Assembly (NCBI GenBank): GCA_000964245.1
Contig: LANB01000001.1
Location: 4,095,501 to 4,159,500, forward strand
Source of the DNA: Cellvibrionaceae bacterium 1162T.S.0a.05
GTDB lineage: Bacteria > Pseudomonadota > Gammaproteobacteria > Pseudomonadales > Cellvibrionaceae
DNA: 64,000 nucleotides
Direction: 5' to 3'
Shown here: in pieces, positions 39,854 through 48,257 of the stretch
How the letters are laid out: each line of letters starts with the position of its first letter
Numbering within the stretch: the first letter of the stretch is position 1
Position numbers and translations under genes: made by a program
Notes under the pieces: model-generated
The model's input: the letters and a program-made list of their open reading frames with translations, nothing else
What the model was told of the DNA's origin: nothing
Databases searched by the model: none

Positions 39854-40389
39854 TAGAAGAACATCCCCGTTTCCAGTTGTGCTTCTTCAGACATCATGTC
39901 GCGATGCCAGGGAGGATCGAACACCAGTTCCACGTCAACGTCTTTAACATTCGGCACCATCCCCACCCGGTATTTCACATCGCCAACCAGAACGGGCCCC
40001 ATGCCACAGGCTGGAGCGGTCAGGGTCATATCAATGGATACTTTTTTATTTTCCTGATCGACCCCCACTTTATAGATTAAGCCCAGGCTGCGCAGATTCA
40101 CCGGAATTTCCGGGTCGTACACGGTCTCCAGTGCTTGCCAGACTTGCTCTTCGTGAATTGCCTCGTCACCAGGATCAGAAAAATTCAGTTCGAATTTTTC
40201 AAGCCCCAGGGCATCGGCATCGGTTCCGTCGACGCGCAGCATATTACCTTGATAGACCACCGTGTAATTACCACCAAGACTTTGTGTAATGGTGACAAAA
40301 TTGTTTGCGGGGATAGTAACGGGGTCCCCCACCGGCACCAGGCGCGCTTTGCAATCCCGGTTGGTGACCACCATGCGTTGTTCAGACAT
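39853..40389 (-). CDS. sufT: Putative Fe-S cluster assembly protein SufT (DUF59/MIP18 family)
   Basis: 178 residues. The C-terminal MIP18 domain has EQVWQALETVYDPEIPVNLR and LTAPACGMGPVLVGD with the conserved cysteine; the N-terminal part (NRDCKARLVPVGDPVTIP) is typical of SufT. Thought to help deliver or mature clusters under high demand. Coupled to sufE and 11 bases after the A-type carrier gene. Confidence 0.92.
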   Translation of the reverse strand: MSEQRMVVTNRDCKARLVPVGDPVTIPANNFVTITQSLGGNYTVVYQGNMLRVDGTDADALGLEKFELNFSDPGDEAIHEEQVWQALETVYDPEIPVNLRSLGLIYKVGVDQENKKVSIDMTLTAPACGMGPVLVGDVKYRVGMVPNVKDVDVELVFDPPWHRDMMSEEAQLETGMFF

Positions 40390-40400
40390 CGTAATCCTGC

Positions 40401-40754
40401 TTATTTAAAACTGAAACTTTCACCGCAACCGCAGCTATCCGCCACATTGGGGTTATTCATAATAAGATTGAAGTTTAAACCTTGTTGCACATAGTCCACG
40501 ACGGTGCCTTGCAAGGCCTTCAAATTTTCCGGTGCGACAAACACCTTTACACCGTTATCCAGGTCGATTTTTAAATCGTTTTCTTCGGCGGCGTCAACTT
40601 CGTCGATGACATATTTATATCCAGTGCAACCACTTTCTTTTAGACTCAAACGAATGGCGGCTTTACCGGTTTTTGCCAGCGTCTTCTCAAAATGCCTTGC
40701 AGCACTGTCTGTAACGTTTATCGCCTGTTGATGACTGAATGTTTCAACTGACAT
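40401..40754 (-). CDS. sufA: A-type iron-sulfur carrier protein (SufA/ErpA-like)
   Basis: 117-residue HesB-fold carrier with the three ligand cysteines C43 (SGCTGYKY), C108 and C110 (DSCGCGESF). The ATG at 40754 is chosen because GAGGTG lies 6 bases upstream; an 18-residue upstream extension would add nothing conserved. Position in the operon suggests SufA function, but ErpA-like roles cannot be separated by sequence. Confidence 0.9.
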   Translation of the reverse strand: MSVETFSHQQAINVTDSAARHFEKTLAKTGKAAIRLSLKESGCTGYKYVIDEVDAAEENDLKIDLDNGVKVFVAPENLKALQGTVVDYVQQGLNFNLIMNNPNVADSCGCGESFSFK

Positions 40755-40845
40755 ATTCACCTCGGTGATTAACAATTCTGACGTTTCAATTTGGGGCCAA
40801 TAAGACAAAGCCCTCTCACCTCACAAAAAGGCCTTAATAACGCTC

Positions 40846-42111
40846 TTACAAAAAACCCTGCACTTTTTCAAGCGCAGAAAACAAACGCTTAACATCGTCA
40901 CGCGTATTGTAAATAGAATAAGACGCCCTCACAGTACCAGGAATGCCGAAGCGCTCCATAATTGGTTGCGCACAATGGTGCCCGGTACGCACGGCAACAC
41001 CTTGCTGATCCAGCAACATGCCAACATCGGCAGGGTGCGCGCCGTCCAGGTTAAAACTGAACACCGCTGCAACTTTTTTTGCCGTGCCAATTTTATGTAA
41101 GCGCGGGAAGCCTTGCGCTAATTCGAGACTGTAAGCAAGCAATTCATTCTCATGGGCAATTACCGCTTCACGGTCCAGCGCCTGCAAATAATCAATTGCG
41201 GCGGCTTGTGCAATCGCGCCTGCTATATCTGGTGTTCCTGCTTCAAATTTAAAGGGCAGAGTATTGAATGTGGTCCCTGCAAAACTCACGCGCTCAATCA
41301 TTTCCCCGCCGCCTTGCCAGGGCGGCATCGCCTCGAGCAAGTCCTCTCTTCCCCACAGTGCACCGATACCGGTGGGGCCAAACAATTTATGACCGGAAAA
41401 GGCATAAAAATCACAAGCCAGTTTTTGTACATCAACCGGGTAATGAGCAAGTGCTTGCGCACCATCAACCATTACCACAGCCGGAGTTTCTGCCTTGACC
41501 AGGGGAATAATGTCTTCCAGAGGATTCACCGTTCCCAGGGCATTGGAAACATGGTTCAAGGCAACCAGTTTAACGCGCGGGTTTAACAGTTCCTTTAACG
41601 CGGCAAGATCAATATCACCGGCTTCGGTCACCGGCATGCCAATCACTTCTGCACCGCTTGCTTCAGCGGCCATCTGCCAGGGTACGATATTGCTATGATG
41701 CTCCAACCACGACACCAAAAGCTGATCACCCGCTTTCAAATTGTGCCGCGCCCACGAATAGGCAACAAGATTAATTGCTTCCGTTGTGCCTCGCGTCCAA
41801 ATCACTTCTTCAACTTTGTTGGCATTCAAAAAACCTGCCACCGTTTTACGCGCGTTTTCAAAGGCCACAGTGGCACGGTCACTCAAAGCGTGCGCGCCGC
41901 GATGTACATTGGAATTGTATTGCGTGTAATACGTCGTCAGAGTGTCAATCACCGCTTGTGGTTTTTGCGTGGTGGCCGCGTTATCGAGATACACCAACGG
42001 ATGGCCATTGACTTGCTGATGAAGAATCGGAAAATCCTTGCGAATGTCTTCCGCACTAAAGGCCTTTTCGACCGAGTTCGTTTCTCCAGCTTTATTGACT
42101 ACAGAACTCAT
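40846..42111 (-). CDS. sufS: SufS-type (group II) cysteine desulfurase
   Basis: PLP enzyme removing sulfur from cysteine for SufE/SufBCD. PLP lysine K242 in FSGHKLFGPTG and active cysteine C380 in RTGHHCAQP, the group II arrangement. Length 421. Its ATG overlaps the sufD stop by 4 bases. A second, IscS-type desulfurase is encoded in the same operon. Confidence 0.96.
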   Translation of the reverse strand: MSSVVNKAGETNSVEKAFSAEDIRKDFPILHQQVNGHPLVYLDNAATTQKPQAVIDTLTTYYTQYNSNVHRGAHALSDRATVAFENARKTVAGFLNANKVEEVIWTRGTTEAINLVAYSWARHNLKAGDQLLVSWLEHHSNIVPWQMAAEASGAEVIGMPVTEAGDIDLAALKELLNPRVKLVALNHVSNALGTVNPLEDIIPLVKAETPAVVMVDGAQALAHYPVDVQKLACDFYAFSGHKLFGPTGIGALWGREDLLEAMPPWQGGGEMIERVSFAGTTFNTLPFKFEAGTPDIAGAIAQAAAIDYLQALDREAVIAHENELLAYSLELAQGFPRLHKIGTAKKVAAVFSFNLDGAHPADVGMLLDQQGVAVRTGHHCAQPIMERFGIPGTVRASYSIYNTRDDVKRLFSALEKVQGFL

Positions 42112-43409
42112 AGCAAGTGCTGACTCAGTTCAGAGGAACGCGCAAAACGCTTGGCCAGGATAGGACGCAAATAATCTCTTATCGCTTCCAACTCAAGTTG
42201 CTCAATCAATTCATTGATAAAACCGAAACTCAACATCACCCTTGCTTCTTCTTCAGAAATACCGCGAGTACGCAAATAGTGCAGTGATTTTTCTTCCAAC
42301 TGCGCAACCGTTGCCCCGTGCGCACATTGCACATCATTAGCATAAATTTCGAGTTCCGGCTTGGTGTCCACTTCGGCTTTGTTACTGGTTAGCAGATTTT
42401 TATTGCTCAATTGCGCATGCGTTTTCTGAGCCTGCGGATAAATATGAATACGCCCATTAAATACCGCTCGCGCGCTGTCTCCAACAATACCGCGAAACAC
42501 TTCTTCACTGGTGGTATGGGGAACGCAATGTTCGAGGTTCGTATGAAAATCCACGTGTTGATTATTGCGAGGCAAATACACACCATACATATTAGTATGA
42601 GAACCCTCCCCCACGTGCTTGACCCCCGCATCAATTCGCGTGAGCGCTGTACCAAATGCCAGATAAAAACTGTTCAACCGTGCGTGTTTTGCCAAGGCCG
42701 CATGCACGCCGCCAACATGCAAGGCGGATTCAGCCTGCATATTCAAACGGTAGTGGTTTAACTGGCTGTTATCTGCAAGCGAAAATTCCGTACAGGTATT
42801 TTCCAGTTGCTGTTCTTGTTCGCTTTCAAGGCTCAGGTAATGTTCAACCAGCGTCAGCGACGCGCTTTGCTCAAGATCAGCAAACACACGGAAGTTAGCG
42901 GCTTGCGAACCGATAAACACCAAATAGATGGGTACCGATACCGCAGCATTTTTCTTTGCCTTGATATACAAGCCTTCACTCAACAGGCTTTCACTTTGAA
43001 CAGCAAACAAATGCTTTTCGGTTTCAACAACAGTTCCCAGTTTTTCTGCAACGCTACGCTGATCTGCTTCTGCCAGATTTGAAAAGGCCGCCAACTGTAA
43101 ACCTTCCGGTAGAGTGTCGGGCACAGATTGAACACGACCATCCACAATGACTACTTGCAGAGCTTCTTTAAACTGCAAAGTATTTTCAGCCACCGCCGCT
43201 TCAAAACCTGCTGCTTTCCCGGTTTGTGCAGATGCGAGGGTTTTCTCAACTTTTACCAGCGAGGTATAGCGCCACGCCTCAGTCTTCTTGCCAGGCCAGG
43301 TTTGCGCGCTCCACAAAGCACGACCGCGCGCCTGAATCGCATGCATCCATTCTGGCGTAGCTGCTTGCAGACTCTCGCTCTGATTTTTGATTGCTTCTAA
43401 ATAATTCAC
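42108..43409 (-). CDS. sufD: FeS cluster scaffold subunit SufD
   Basis: Partner of SufB and SufC in the SufBC2D scaffold. C-terminal beta-helix with GDSARAVFNGRIHIYPQAQKT and the ending DVQCAHGATVAQLEEKSLHYLRTRGI. The GTG at 43409 (VNYLEAIKNQSE) is preferred; the frame continues upstream into the heptamer array and gives unlikely sequence. An AGGA lies 12 bases before the GTG. 433 residues. Confidence 0.94.
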   Translation of the reverse strand: MNYLEAIKNQSESLQAATPEWMHAIQARGRALWSAQTWPGKKTEAWRYTSLVKVEKTLASAQTGKAAGFEAAVAENTLQFKEALQVVIVDGRVQSVPDTLPEGLQLAAFSNLAEADQRSVAEKLGTVVETEKHLFAVQSESLLSEGLYIKAKKNAAVSVPIYLVFIGSQAANFRVFADLEQSASLTLVEHYLSLESEQEQQLENTCTEFSLADNSQLNHYRLNMQAESALHVGGVHAALAKHARLNSFYLAFGTALTRIDAGVKHVGEGSHTNMYGVYLPRNNQHVDFHTNLEHCVPHTTSEEVFRGIVGDSARAVFNGRIHIYPQAQKTHAQLSNKNLLTSNKAEVDTKPELEIYANDVQCAHGATVAQLEEKSLHYLRTRGISEEEARVMLSFGFINELIEQLELEAIRDYLRPILAKRFARSSELSQHLL

Positions 43410-43421
43410 TTTTTCGTATCC

Positions 43422-43477
43422 TGCTTGGCTCTTGCCTCTTGGCTTTCGCTTTTCGCCTTTCGCCTTAGGCCTTAGGC
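43422..43477 (+). repeat. Eight tandem degenerate heptamers between sufC and sufD
   Basis: Units start at 43422, 43429, 43436, 43443, 43450, 43457, 43464 and 43471. Position 6 of each unit is G in all eight, and positions 2-3 are TC or TT in seven. Two neighbouring units are identical (CTTAGGC). The array includes the sufC stop codon and ends 12 bases before the sufD start. Confidence 0.85.
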
Positions 43478-44221
43478 AACATCCGCACCCAACCAACCAT
43501 AGCCTTTGGCTTCCAACTCCAAAGCCAAACTCTTATCACCCGACTTCACGATTTTGCCACCCGATAAAACATGGACAAAATCAGGTTCGATGTAATTCAA
43601 CAATCTTTGATAATGCGTCACCACAATAAAAGAACGTTCCGGACTGCGGAGAGAATTCACACCCTCAGCAACAACTTGCAGGGCATCAATATCCAGCCCG
43701 GAATCCGTTTCATCCAGAATGCACACTTTGGGTTGCAGCAACATCATTTGCATAATTTCATTACGCTTCTTCTCACCACCGGAAAAGCCTTCATTCACAC
43801 CGCGCTTTAAAAACTGCTGATCAAGATTCACCTTCTTACACAACTCACGCGCTTGCTTCATAAAGCTCACTGCGTCAATGGGCTCCTTACCTTCATGCGC
43901 ACGCTGCGCATCCAGAGAGGCTTTCAAAAATTCCATATTACTGACACCCGGAATTTCGACGGGATATTGAAAAGCCAAAAACAAACCTTCACGCGCACGT
44001 TCTTCCGTTTCCAGCTCCAGCAAATTCTGGCCAAAATAATCCACCGTACCACCGGTTACTTCATAGCCTTCACGCCCGGACAACACATGCCCAAGCGTAC
44101 TTTTTCCGGAACCGTTCGGCCCCATAATGGCGTGAACCTCGCCGGGTTTTACGACAAGATCCAGACCTTTTAGAATTTCTTTGTCTTCGACACTTGCGTG
44201 CAGCTTGCTAATGTTTAGCAT
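43472..44221 (-). CDS. sufC: SufC ATPase
   Basis: ABC-type ATPase of the SufBCD scaffold. Walker A IMGPNGSGKSTLGHVLSG, signature GFSGGEKKRNEIMQMM, Walker B CILDETDSGLDIDAL. Length 249. It is separated from sufB by 590 bases, although sufB and sufC are usually adjacent. A strong ribosome site (GAGGAAAG) precedes the ATG. Confidence 0.97.
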   Translation of the reverse strand: MLNISKLHASVEDKEILKGLDLVVKPGEVHAIMGPNGSGKSTLGHVLSGREGYEVTGGTVDYFGQNLLELETEERAREGLFLAFQYPVEIPGVSNMEFLKASLDAQRAHEGKEPIDAVSFMKQARELCKKVNLDQQFLKRGVNEGFSGGEKKRNEIMQMMLLQPKVCILDETDSGLDIDALQVVAEGVNSLRSPERSFIVVTHYQRLLNYIEPDFVHVLSGGKIVKSGDKSLALELEAKGYGWLGADVA

Positions 44222-44261
44222 TCTTTCGCTTTCCTCACGTCTTTACTCACACAATGGCGAG

Positions 44262-44293
44262 TTTATTTCATTTGTTCATTTGTTCGTTTTTGC
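44262..44293 (+). repeat. Four tandem degenerate octamers
   Basis: Units start at 44262, 44270, 44278 and 44286. The second and third are identical (ATTTGTTC); the others differ at three or four positions. This is the period-8 counterpart of the heptamer arrays in other gaps. Confidence 0.6.
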
Positions 44294-44320
44294 TGGATCA
44301 CGTACTTAATCCGGCGGCCT

Positions 44321-44421
44321 AGCCGCACACAGTGCTTTCAAAACACGCCGTGAATACATCCCTGTAGGCTCGATTGCCGACTTCCATGTCGGCAACGGTT
44401 TTGAAAACACTATGTGCGGCT
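44321..44421. repeat. 101-bp inverted-repeat element A with nested hairpin
   Basis: Outer arms of 24 bases at 44321-44344 and 44398-44421 match at 22 positions; both mismatches would be G-U pairs in minus-strand RNA, the direction of the operon. Inside lies a perfect 8-bp hairpin (TTGCCGAC 44374-44381 / GTCGGCAA 44388-44395) and the motif TGAATACATCCCTGTAG (44351-44367) shared with element B. Confidence 0.85.
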
Positions 44422-44576
44422 CTCCACCTCACTACTTGCGAGGCTTTAAATGTGTCTTTCTTTTGATTGATAAGCGTGGTTGACAACAGCTCACCCTTCA
44501 ATAGTTCTTCGCTCTCTCGATCCGCCACACCCTCTCCGACGTTTTTGGGAGAAGTGCTAACCGGGTTGGAATTTCA

Positions 44577-44764
44577 GCTGCCTTTTTTGAGTTTCCCTCA
44601 TGATACTTCTCTGATCGCTGAGTGCGAGGAGACCCTTTGCGAAACCGTCACTTCAGGGATGAAGTGACGGAACTAGAGGGATGTATTCATGTGTTTTCGC
44701 AAAGGGTCTCCTCGCACTCAGTGATCTTTCGACTCTATCAGCCTGGAAACTCAAAAAAGACAGC
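44577..44764. repeat. 188-bp nested inverted-repeat element B
   Basis: Three concentric stems. Outer: 20 bases at 44577-44596 and 44745-44764, 19 matching. Middle: 32 bases at 44613-44644 and 44695-44726, 31 matching, the exception being a G-T. Apical: perfect 10 bp, CCGTCACTTC (44645-44654) / GAAGTGACGG (44661-44670). The unpaired side holds the element A core in reverse orientation (44674-44690). Confidence 0.9.
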
Positions 44765-44811
44765 CCGCGACGAAACCCCTATTAGAAAATAAAAACCAAA
44801 CTCACAAAAAT

Positions 44812-46251
44812 TTAACCAACAGAACCTTCCAGGCTTACTTCCAACAACTTCCCTGCCTCAACAGCAAACTCCATCGGCAACTCTTTAAACACTTCCTTAC
44901 AAAAACCATTCACAATCATCGAAACCGCTTTCTCCGCATCAATCCCCCGCTGCAAACACAAATACAACTGATCATCGCTCACTTTAGATGTCGTCGCCTC
45001 ATGCTCAATAATCGCCGAGGGGTGCTTACTCTCAATATACGGAAAAGTGTGCGCGGCACATTGATCGCCGATTAACAAGGAATCACACTGGGTAAAATTC
45101 CTTGCTCCTTCTGCGCCAGGGTTCATGCGTACCAAGCCGCGATAAGCATTGGAACTCTTACCGGCAGAGATGCCTTTGGAAATAATGGTCGACCGTGTAT
45201 TTTTACCAAGATGAATCATCTTGGTACCGGTGTCTGCCTGTTGGTAATTGTTTGTTAACGCGACCGAATAAAATTCGCCAATGCTGTTATCGCCTTTCAA
45301 AATACAGCTTGGGTATTTCCAGGTGACTGCCGAGCCGGTTTCAACCTGGGTCCAGGAGATTCGCGCATTGGTGTGCGCAATGCCGCGCTTGGTCACAAAA
45401 TTGTAAATACCACCCCGGCCTTCACTATCGCCAGGGTACCAGTTTTGCACGGTGGAATATTTAATTTCTGCATTGTCGAGCGCGACGAGTTCAACCACCG
45501 CAGCATGCAACTGGTTTTCATCGCGCATGGGTGCGGTACAACCTTCGAGGTAACTCACGTGGCTGCCTTCATCAGCAATAATCAAGGTGCGCTCAAATTG
45601 CCCGGTTTTACTTTCGTTGATGCGAAAATACGTGGAGAGTTCCATTGGGCAGCGAACCCCTTTGGGAATGTAAACAAAGGAGCCATCGCTAAACACGGCG
45701 CTGTTTAACGCTGCATAAAAATTATCTTTCTGCGGCACAACGGTGCCAAGGTATTTTTGTACCAATTCTGGATATTCATGAACCGCTTCGGAAATAGGGC
45801 AAAAGATCACACCCGCTTCCTTGAGTTTCTTACGAAAGGTCGTGGCGACGGAGACGGAGTCAAATACTGCATCAACAGCGACACCGGCCAGCATTTCCTG
45901 CTCGTGTAAGGGAATACCCAGTTTTTTATAAGTTTCCAGCAATTCCGGGTCGACTTCATCCAGGCTTTTGGGTTTGTCGCCAGCACTTTTTGGTGCGGAA
46001 TAGTAGGAGACCGCATTAAAATCAATTTTCGGGTATTTAACGTGGGCCCACTCGGGCTCCTGCATTTCTTTCCAGGCCCGATACGCTTTTAATCGCCAAT
46101 CCAACATCCACTGCGGCTCTTTTTTCTTGCCTGAAATAAAGGCGATGACCTCTTCATCCAGACCTGGTGGTAGGGTTTCGCTTTCGATATTGCTGACAAA
46201 ACCGGCTTCGTATTTTTTGGCAATTAATTGATCAATTTCCTGTTGCGACAT
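44812..46251 (-). CDS. sufB: FeS cluster scaffold subunit SufB
   Basis: Main scaffold subunit of SufBC2D. Contains [25 protein letters not shown]-type beta-helix sequence, [17 protein letters not shown], and the conserved cysteine region [22 protein letters not shown]. The ATG at 46251 gives [18 protein letters not shown], the normal SufB start, 479 residues; the open frame upstream is not conserved. 19 bases after iscS. Confidence 0.96.
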   Translation of the reverse strand: MSQQEIDQLIAKKYEAGFVSNIESETLPPGLDEEVIAFISGKKKEPQWMLDWRLKAYRAWKEMQEPEWAHVKYPKIDFNAVSYYSAPKSAGDKPKSLDEVDPELLETYKKLGIPLHEQEMLAGVAVDAVFDSVSVATTFRKKLKEAGVIFCPISEAVHEYPELVQKYLGTVVPQKDNFYAALNSAVFSDGSFVYIPKGVRCPMELSTYFRINESKTGQFERTLIIADEGSHVSYLEGCTAPMRDENQLHAAVVELVALDNAEIKYSTVQNWYPGDSEGRGGIYNFVTKRGIAHTNARISWTQVETGSAVTWKYPSCILKGDNSIGEFYSVALTNNYQQADTGTKMIHLGKNTRSTIISKGISAGKSSNAYRGLVRMNPGAEGARNFTQCDSLLIGDQCAAHTFPYIESKHPSAIIEHEATTSKVSDDQLYLCLQRGIDAEKAVSMIVNGFCKEVFKELPMEFAVEAGKLLEVSLEGSVG

Positions 46252-46270
46252 AATTTCACTTCTTTTGTCT

Positions 46271-47437
46271 TCAAGAGGCCGCGCGTAAACCAGCGACGGT
46301 CTGTCTGATAGCATTGACTGCAAAATCAACTTCTTCTTCGGTCGTAAAACGTCCCAGACTGATACGCAGTGCACTGTGTGCAAGTTCATCGCTCAAGCCC
46401 AAAGCCTTGAGCACGTATGAGGGTTCGACAGTGACGGATGTGCACGCTGAACCGGTGGACAAGGCGAGGTCGCGCAACGACATTAACAACGTTTCCCCTT
46501 CTACACCGCCGAAACTCACATTGAGGTTACCCGCGACGCGTTGCGTCAGCGAACCGTTGATATAAATGTTCGGTAAACTTTCTATGCCTTTCAGCAAGCG
46601 TGTTCGCAAGGCGAGTATTTTTTCACTTTCAGCTAAAAGGTTCGCCTCGGCAAGGGCAGCGGCTTCACCCAAACCGACAATTTGATGCGTTGCGAGGGTA
46701 CCGGAGCGCATTCCGCGTTCATGTCCGCCACCGTGTATTTGCGCACTGATACTCAAGCCTGGGCGACGGCGAACAAACAAGGCGCCGATGCCTTTTGGCC
46801 CATAAAACTTGTGCGCCGAAACCGATAACAAGTCGACAGGAATTGCCCCGAGATCAAGCGGCAATTTGCCAACGGCTTGCGCGGCATCGACATGTAAGAC
46901 AATATTTTTTTCCTGCAGGCGTGGTGCCAGCACTTCAATCGGGTTGAGCACACCGATCTCATTATTTACCCACATTAACGACACCAAAACGGTGTTGTCT
47001 TGCAGCGCATTTAGCACCTGGTCGACACTGATCAAGCCTTGCGAGTCGGGCTGTAACCAGGTCACAGATAAACCCCGTTTTTCGAGTTGAGCAAGCGTAT
47101 CGATCACCGCTTTGTGCTCTATTACGGAACTGACGACATGGGCTTTTTTAAGTTCGCTGCTGTCAACAAAGCCCTTGCTTTCAAGCAAACCTTTAATGGC
47201 GAGATTATTGGATTCGGTGGCACCACTGGTAAAAATGATTTCTCGCGAGTCCGCCTTGAGTAAATCAGCCATTTGATTGCGCGCGTTTTCAACGGCTTCT
47301 TCCGCTTGCCAACCATAAACATGTGTTCGTGATGCAGGGTTTGCCCAGGTCTCCTCCATACTGCGCAGCATCGCCTGCTGAACCCGAGGGTCCAGGGGTG
47401 TTGTTGCTGCATAATCGAGATATACGGGCTTTTGCAT
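46271..47437 (-). CDS. iscS: IscS-type (group I) cysteine desulfurase
   Basis: PLP enzyme with K210 in [10 protein letters not shown] and active cysteine C332 in [21 protein letters not shown], the flexible-loop form typical of group I IscS. 388 residues, a little shorter than E. coli IscS (404), and without a conserved C-terminal IscU-docking tail. It sits between iscR and sufB, so it is likely the retained iscS of the ancestral ISC operon. Confidence 0.93.
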   Translation of the reverse strand: MQKPVYLDYAATTPLDPRVQQAMLRSMEETWANPASRTHVYGWQAEEAVENARNQMADLLKADSREIIFTSGATESNNLAIKGLLESKGFVDSSELKKAHVVSSVIEHKAVIDTLAQLEKRGLSVTWLQPDSQGLISVDQVLNALQDNTVLVSLMWVNNEIGVLNPIEVLAPRLQEKNIVLHVDAAQAVGKLPLDLGAIPVDLLSVSAHKFYGPKGIGALFVRRRPGLSISAQIHGGGHERGMRSGTLATHQIVGLGEAAALAEANLLAESEKILALRTRLLKGIESLPNIYINGSLTQRVAGNLNVSFGGVEGETLLMSLRDLALSTGSACTSVTVEPSYVLKALGLSDELAHSALRISLGRFTTEEEVDFAVNAIRQTVAGLRAAS

Positions 47438-47452
47438 AAGGGGCTGTTTTAC

Positions 47453-47499
47453 TCTCTAGTTGCTTCTTGCTTCTTCAATTGCTTCTTGATCTCTACTTT
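47453..47499 (+). repeat. Degenerate heptamers in the iscR-iscS gap
   Basis: TTGCTTC occurs at 47460, 47467 and 47479, followed by a related TTGATCT at 47486; one spacer of 5 bases breaks the phase. The array starts about 15 bases upstream of the iscS start on the operon strand. Confidence 0.5.
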
Positions 47500-47633
47500 A
47501 ATTAAGTTTCTGTTCGCGATACCCAGGCGATCTTAGGGTTCAGCAGCGTCGAATCACAGAACGGGCCCTTGGCAGGCGGGCGCGATTTAAACGCAAACGC
47601 CCTCAGAATGCCAGCCCAAAGGGCTCAGGCGAG

Positions 47634-48107
47634 TTAATTTAGCGATGCCGTTTTAATCACACCCTGGTTTTCCAGGGCATCCTGGCGTTCCGCAACATCC
47701 AGAATATCCCGCCGCGCTATCAAAGCCGCCAGACTGATATCGCTGAGAAATTGGTGAATTTGCGCGCTCAAGTCGCTCCACAAATGATGGGTCAGGCAAA
47801 TCTCGCCTTGCTGACAGTTACCCTCGCCCCGGCAGTTAGTCGCGTCGATAGATTCATTCACTGCGTCAATAATTTCTGCAACACAAATCTCTTCGGGGCT
47901 GCGACTCAGCTTATAGCCACCGCCGGGCCCACGCACACTTTGAACCAGGGTGTGTTGGCGCAGTTTCGCAAATAGCTGTTCCAGATAGCTGAGAGAGATT
48001 TCCTGACGCTTGGATATGTCGGCAAGGCTCACCGGACCGCGCGCAGCGTGTAAGGCGAGGTCCAGCATGGCAGTGACCGCATAGCGACCTTTTGTGGTTA
48101 AACGCAT
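47634..48107 (-). CDS. iscR: Iron-sulfur cluster regulator IscR (Rrf2 family)
   Basis: [2Fe-2S]-dependent transcription factor. Winged helix in the N-terminal half ([31 protein letters not shown]). The cluster ligands C92, C98, C104 and H107 fall at the same numbers as in E. coli IscR. The ATG at 48107 is used, with GGGTAGAG upstream; 157 residues. It is autoregulated, as judged from the operator in its own promoter. Confidence 0.96.
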   Translation of the reverse strand: MRLTTKGRYAVTAMLDLALHAARGPVSLADISKRQEISLSYLEQLFAKLRQHTLVQSVRGPGGGYKLSRSPEEICVAEIIDAVNESIDATNCRGEGNCQQGEICLTHHLWSDLSAQIHQFLSDISLAALIARRDILDVAERQDALENQGVIKTASLN

Positions 48108-48158
48108 GTGCTCTACCCTTAATTTGGCCAAAATGAAGTAGGCGATAAAGTGAGCAGA

Positions 48159-48186
48159 ATTATAAATAACCTAGTAATTTAGTCAA
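48159..48186 (-). promoter_or_regulatory. Sigma-70 promoter of the iscR-suf operon
   Basis: On the minus strand TTGACT (48181-48186) is followed after 16 bases by a perfect TATAAT (48159-48164). The start point near 48152 gives a leader of about 45 bases before the iscR ATG. Confidence 0.85.
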
Positions 48187-48190
48187 GTAT
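48166..48190 (-). promoter_or_regulatory. Type 1 IscR operator
   Basis: The 25-base minus-strand segment matches the type 1 IscR consensus (ATASYYGACT then RWWWYAGTCRRSTAT) at 22 positions, including all ten of the left half. It covers the -35 box and spacer, the arrangement for repression by [2Fe-2S]-IscR. Confidence 0.8.
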
Positions 48191-48193
48191 TGC

Positions 48194-48229
48194 CTGAAGA
48201 GCCAGGTACAGGAATCACGGCCTCTTCAG
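48194..48229 (-). repeat. Inverted repeat between trmJ and the iscR promoter
   Basis: CTGAAGAG (48194-48201) is complementary to CTCTTCAG (48222-48229); GCC/GGC extends it imperfectly. It could end trmJ transcription before the iscR promoter, but no T-run follows. Confidence 0.45.
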
Positions 48230-48257
48230 CGTAAGCCCCGCCTCCAGGTTGGCATCG

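Larger units (their letters stand above)
44222..44811. other. 590-bp non-coding insert between sufB and sufC
   Basis: Contains a short octamer array (44262-44293), a 101-bp inverted-repeat element (44321-44421) and a 188-bp nested inverted-repeat element (44577-44764). A 69-codon minus-strand frame (44319-44528) runs through the first hairpin and is not taken as a gene. No transposase gene is present. Confidence 0.85.

Noticed and set aside
44319-44528. 69-codon minus-strand ORF in the sufB-sufC gap
   Set aside because: Its C-terminal half is encoded by the arms and hairpin of inverted-repeat element A. No ribosome site and no domain; best explained by the repeat.
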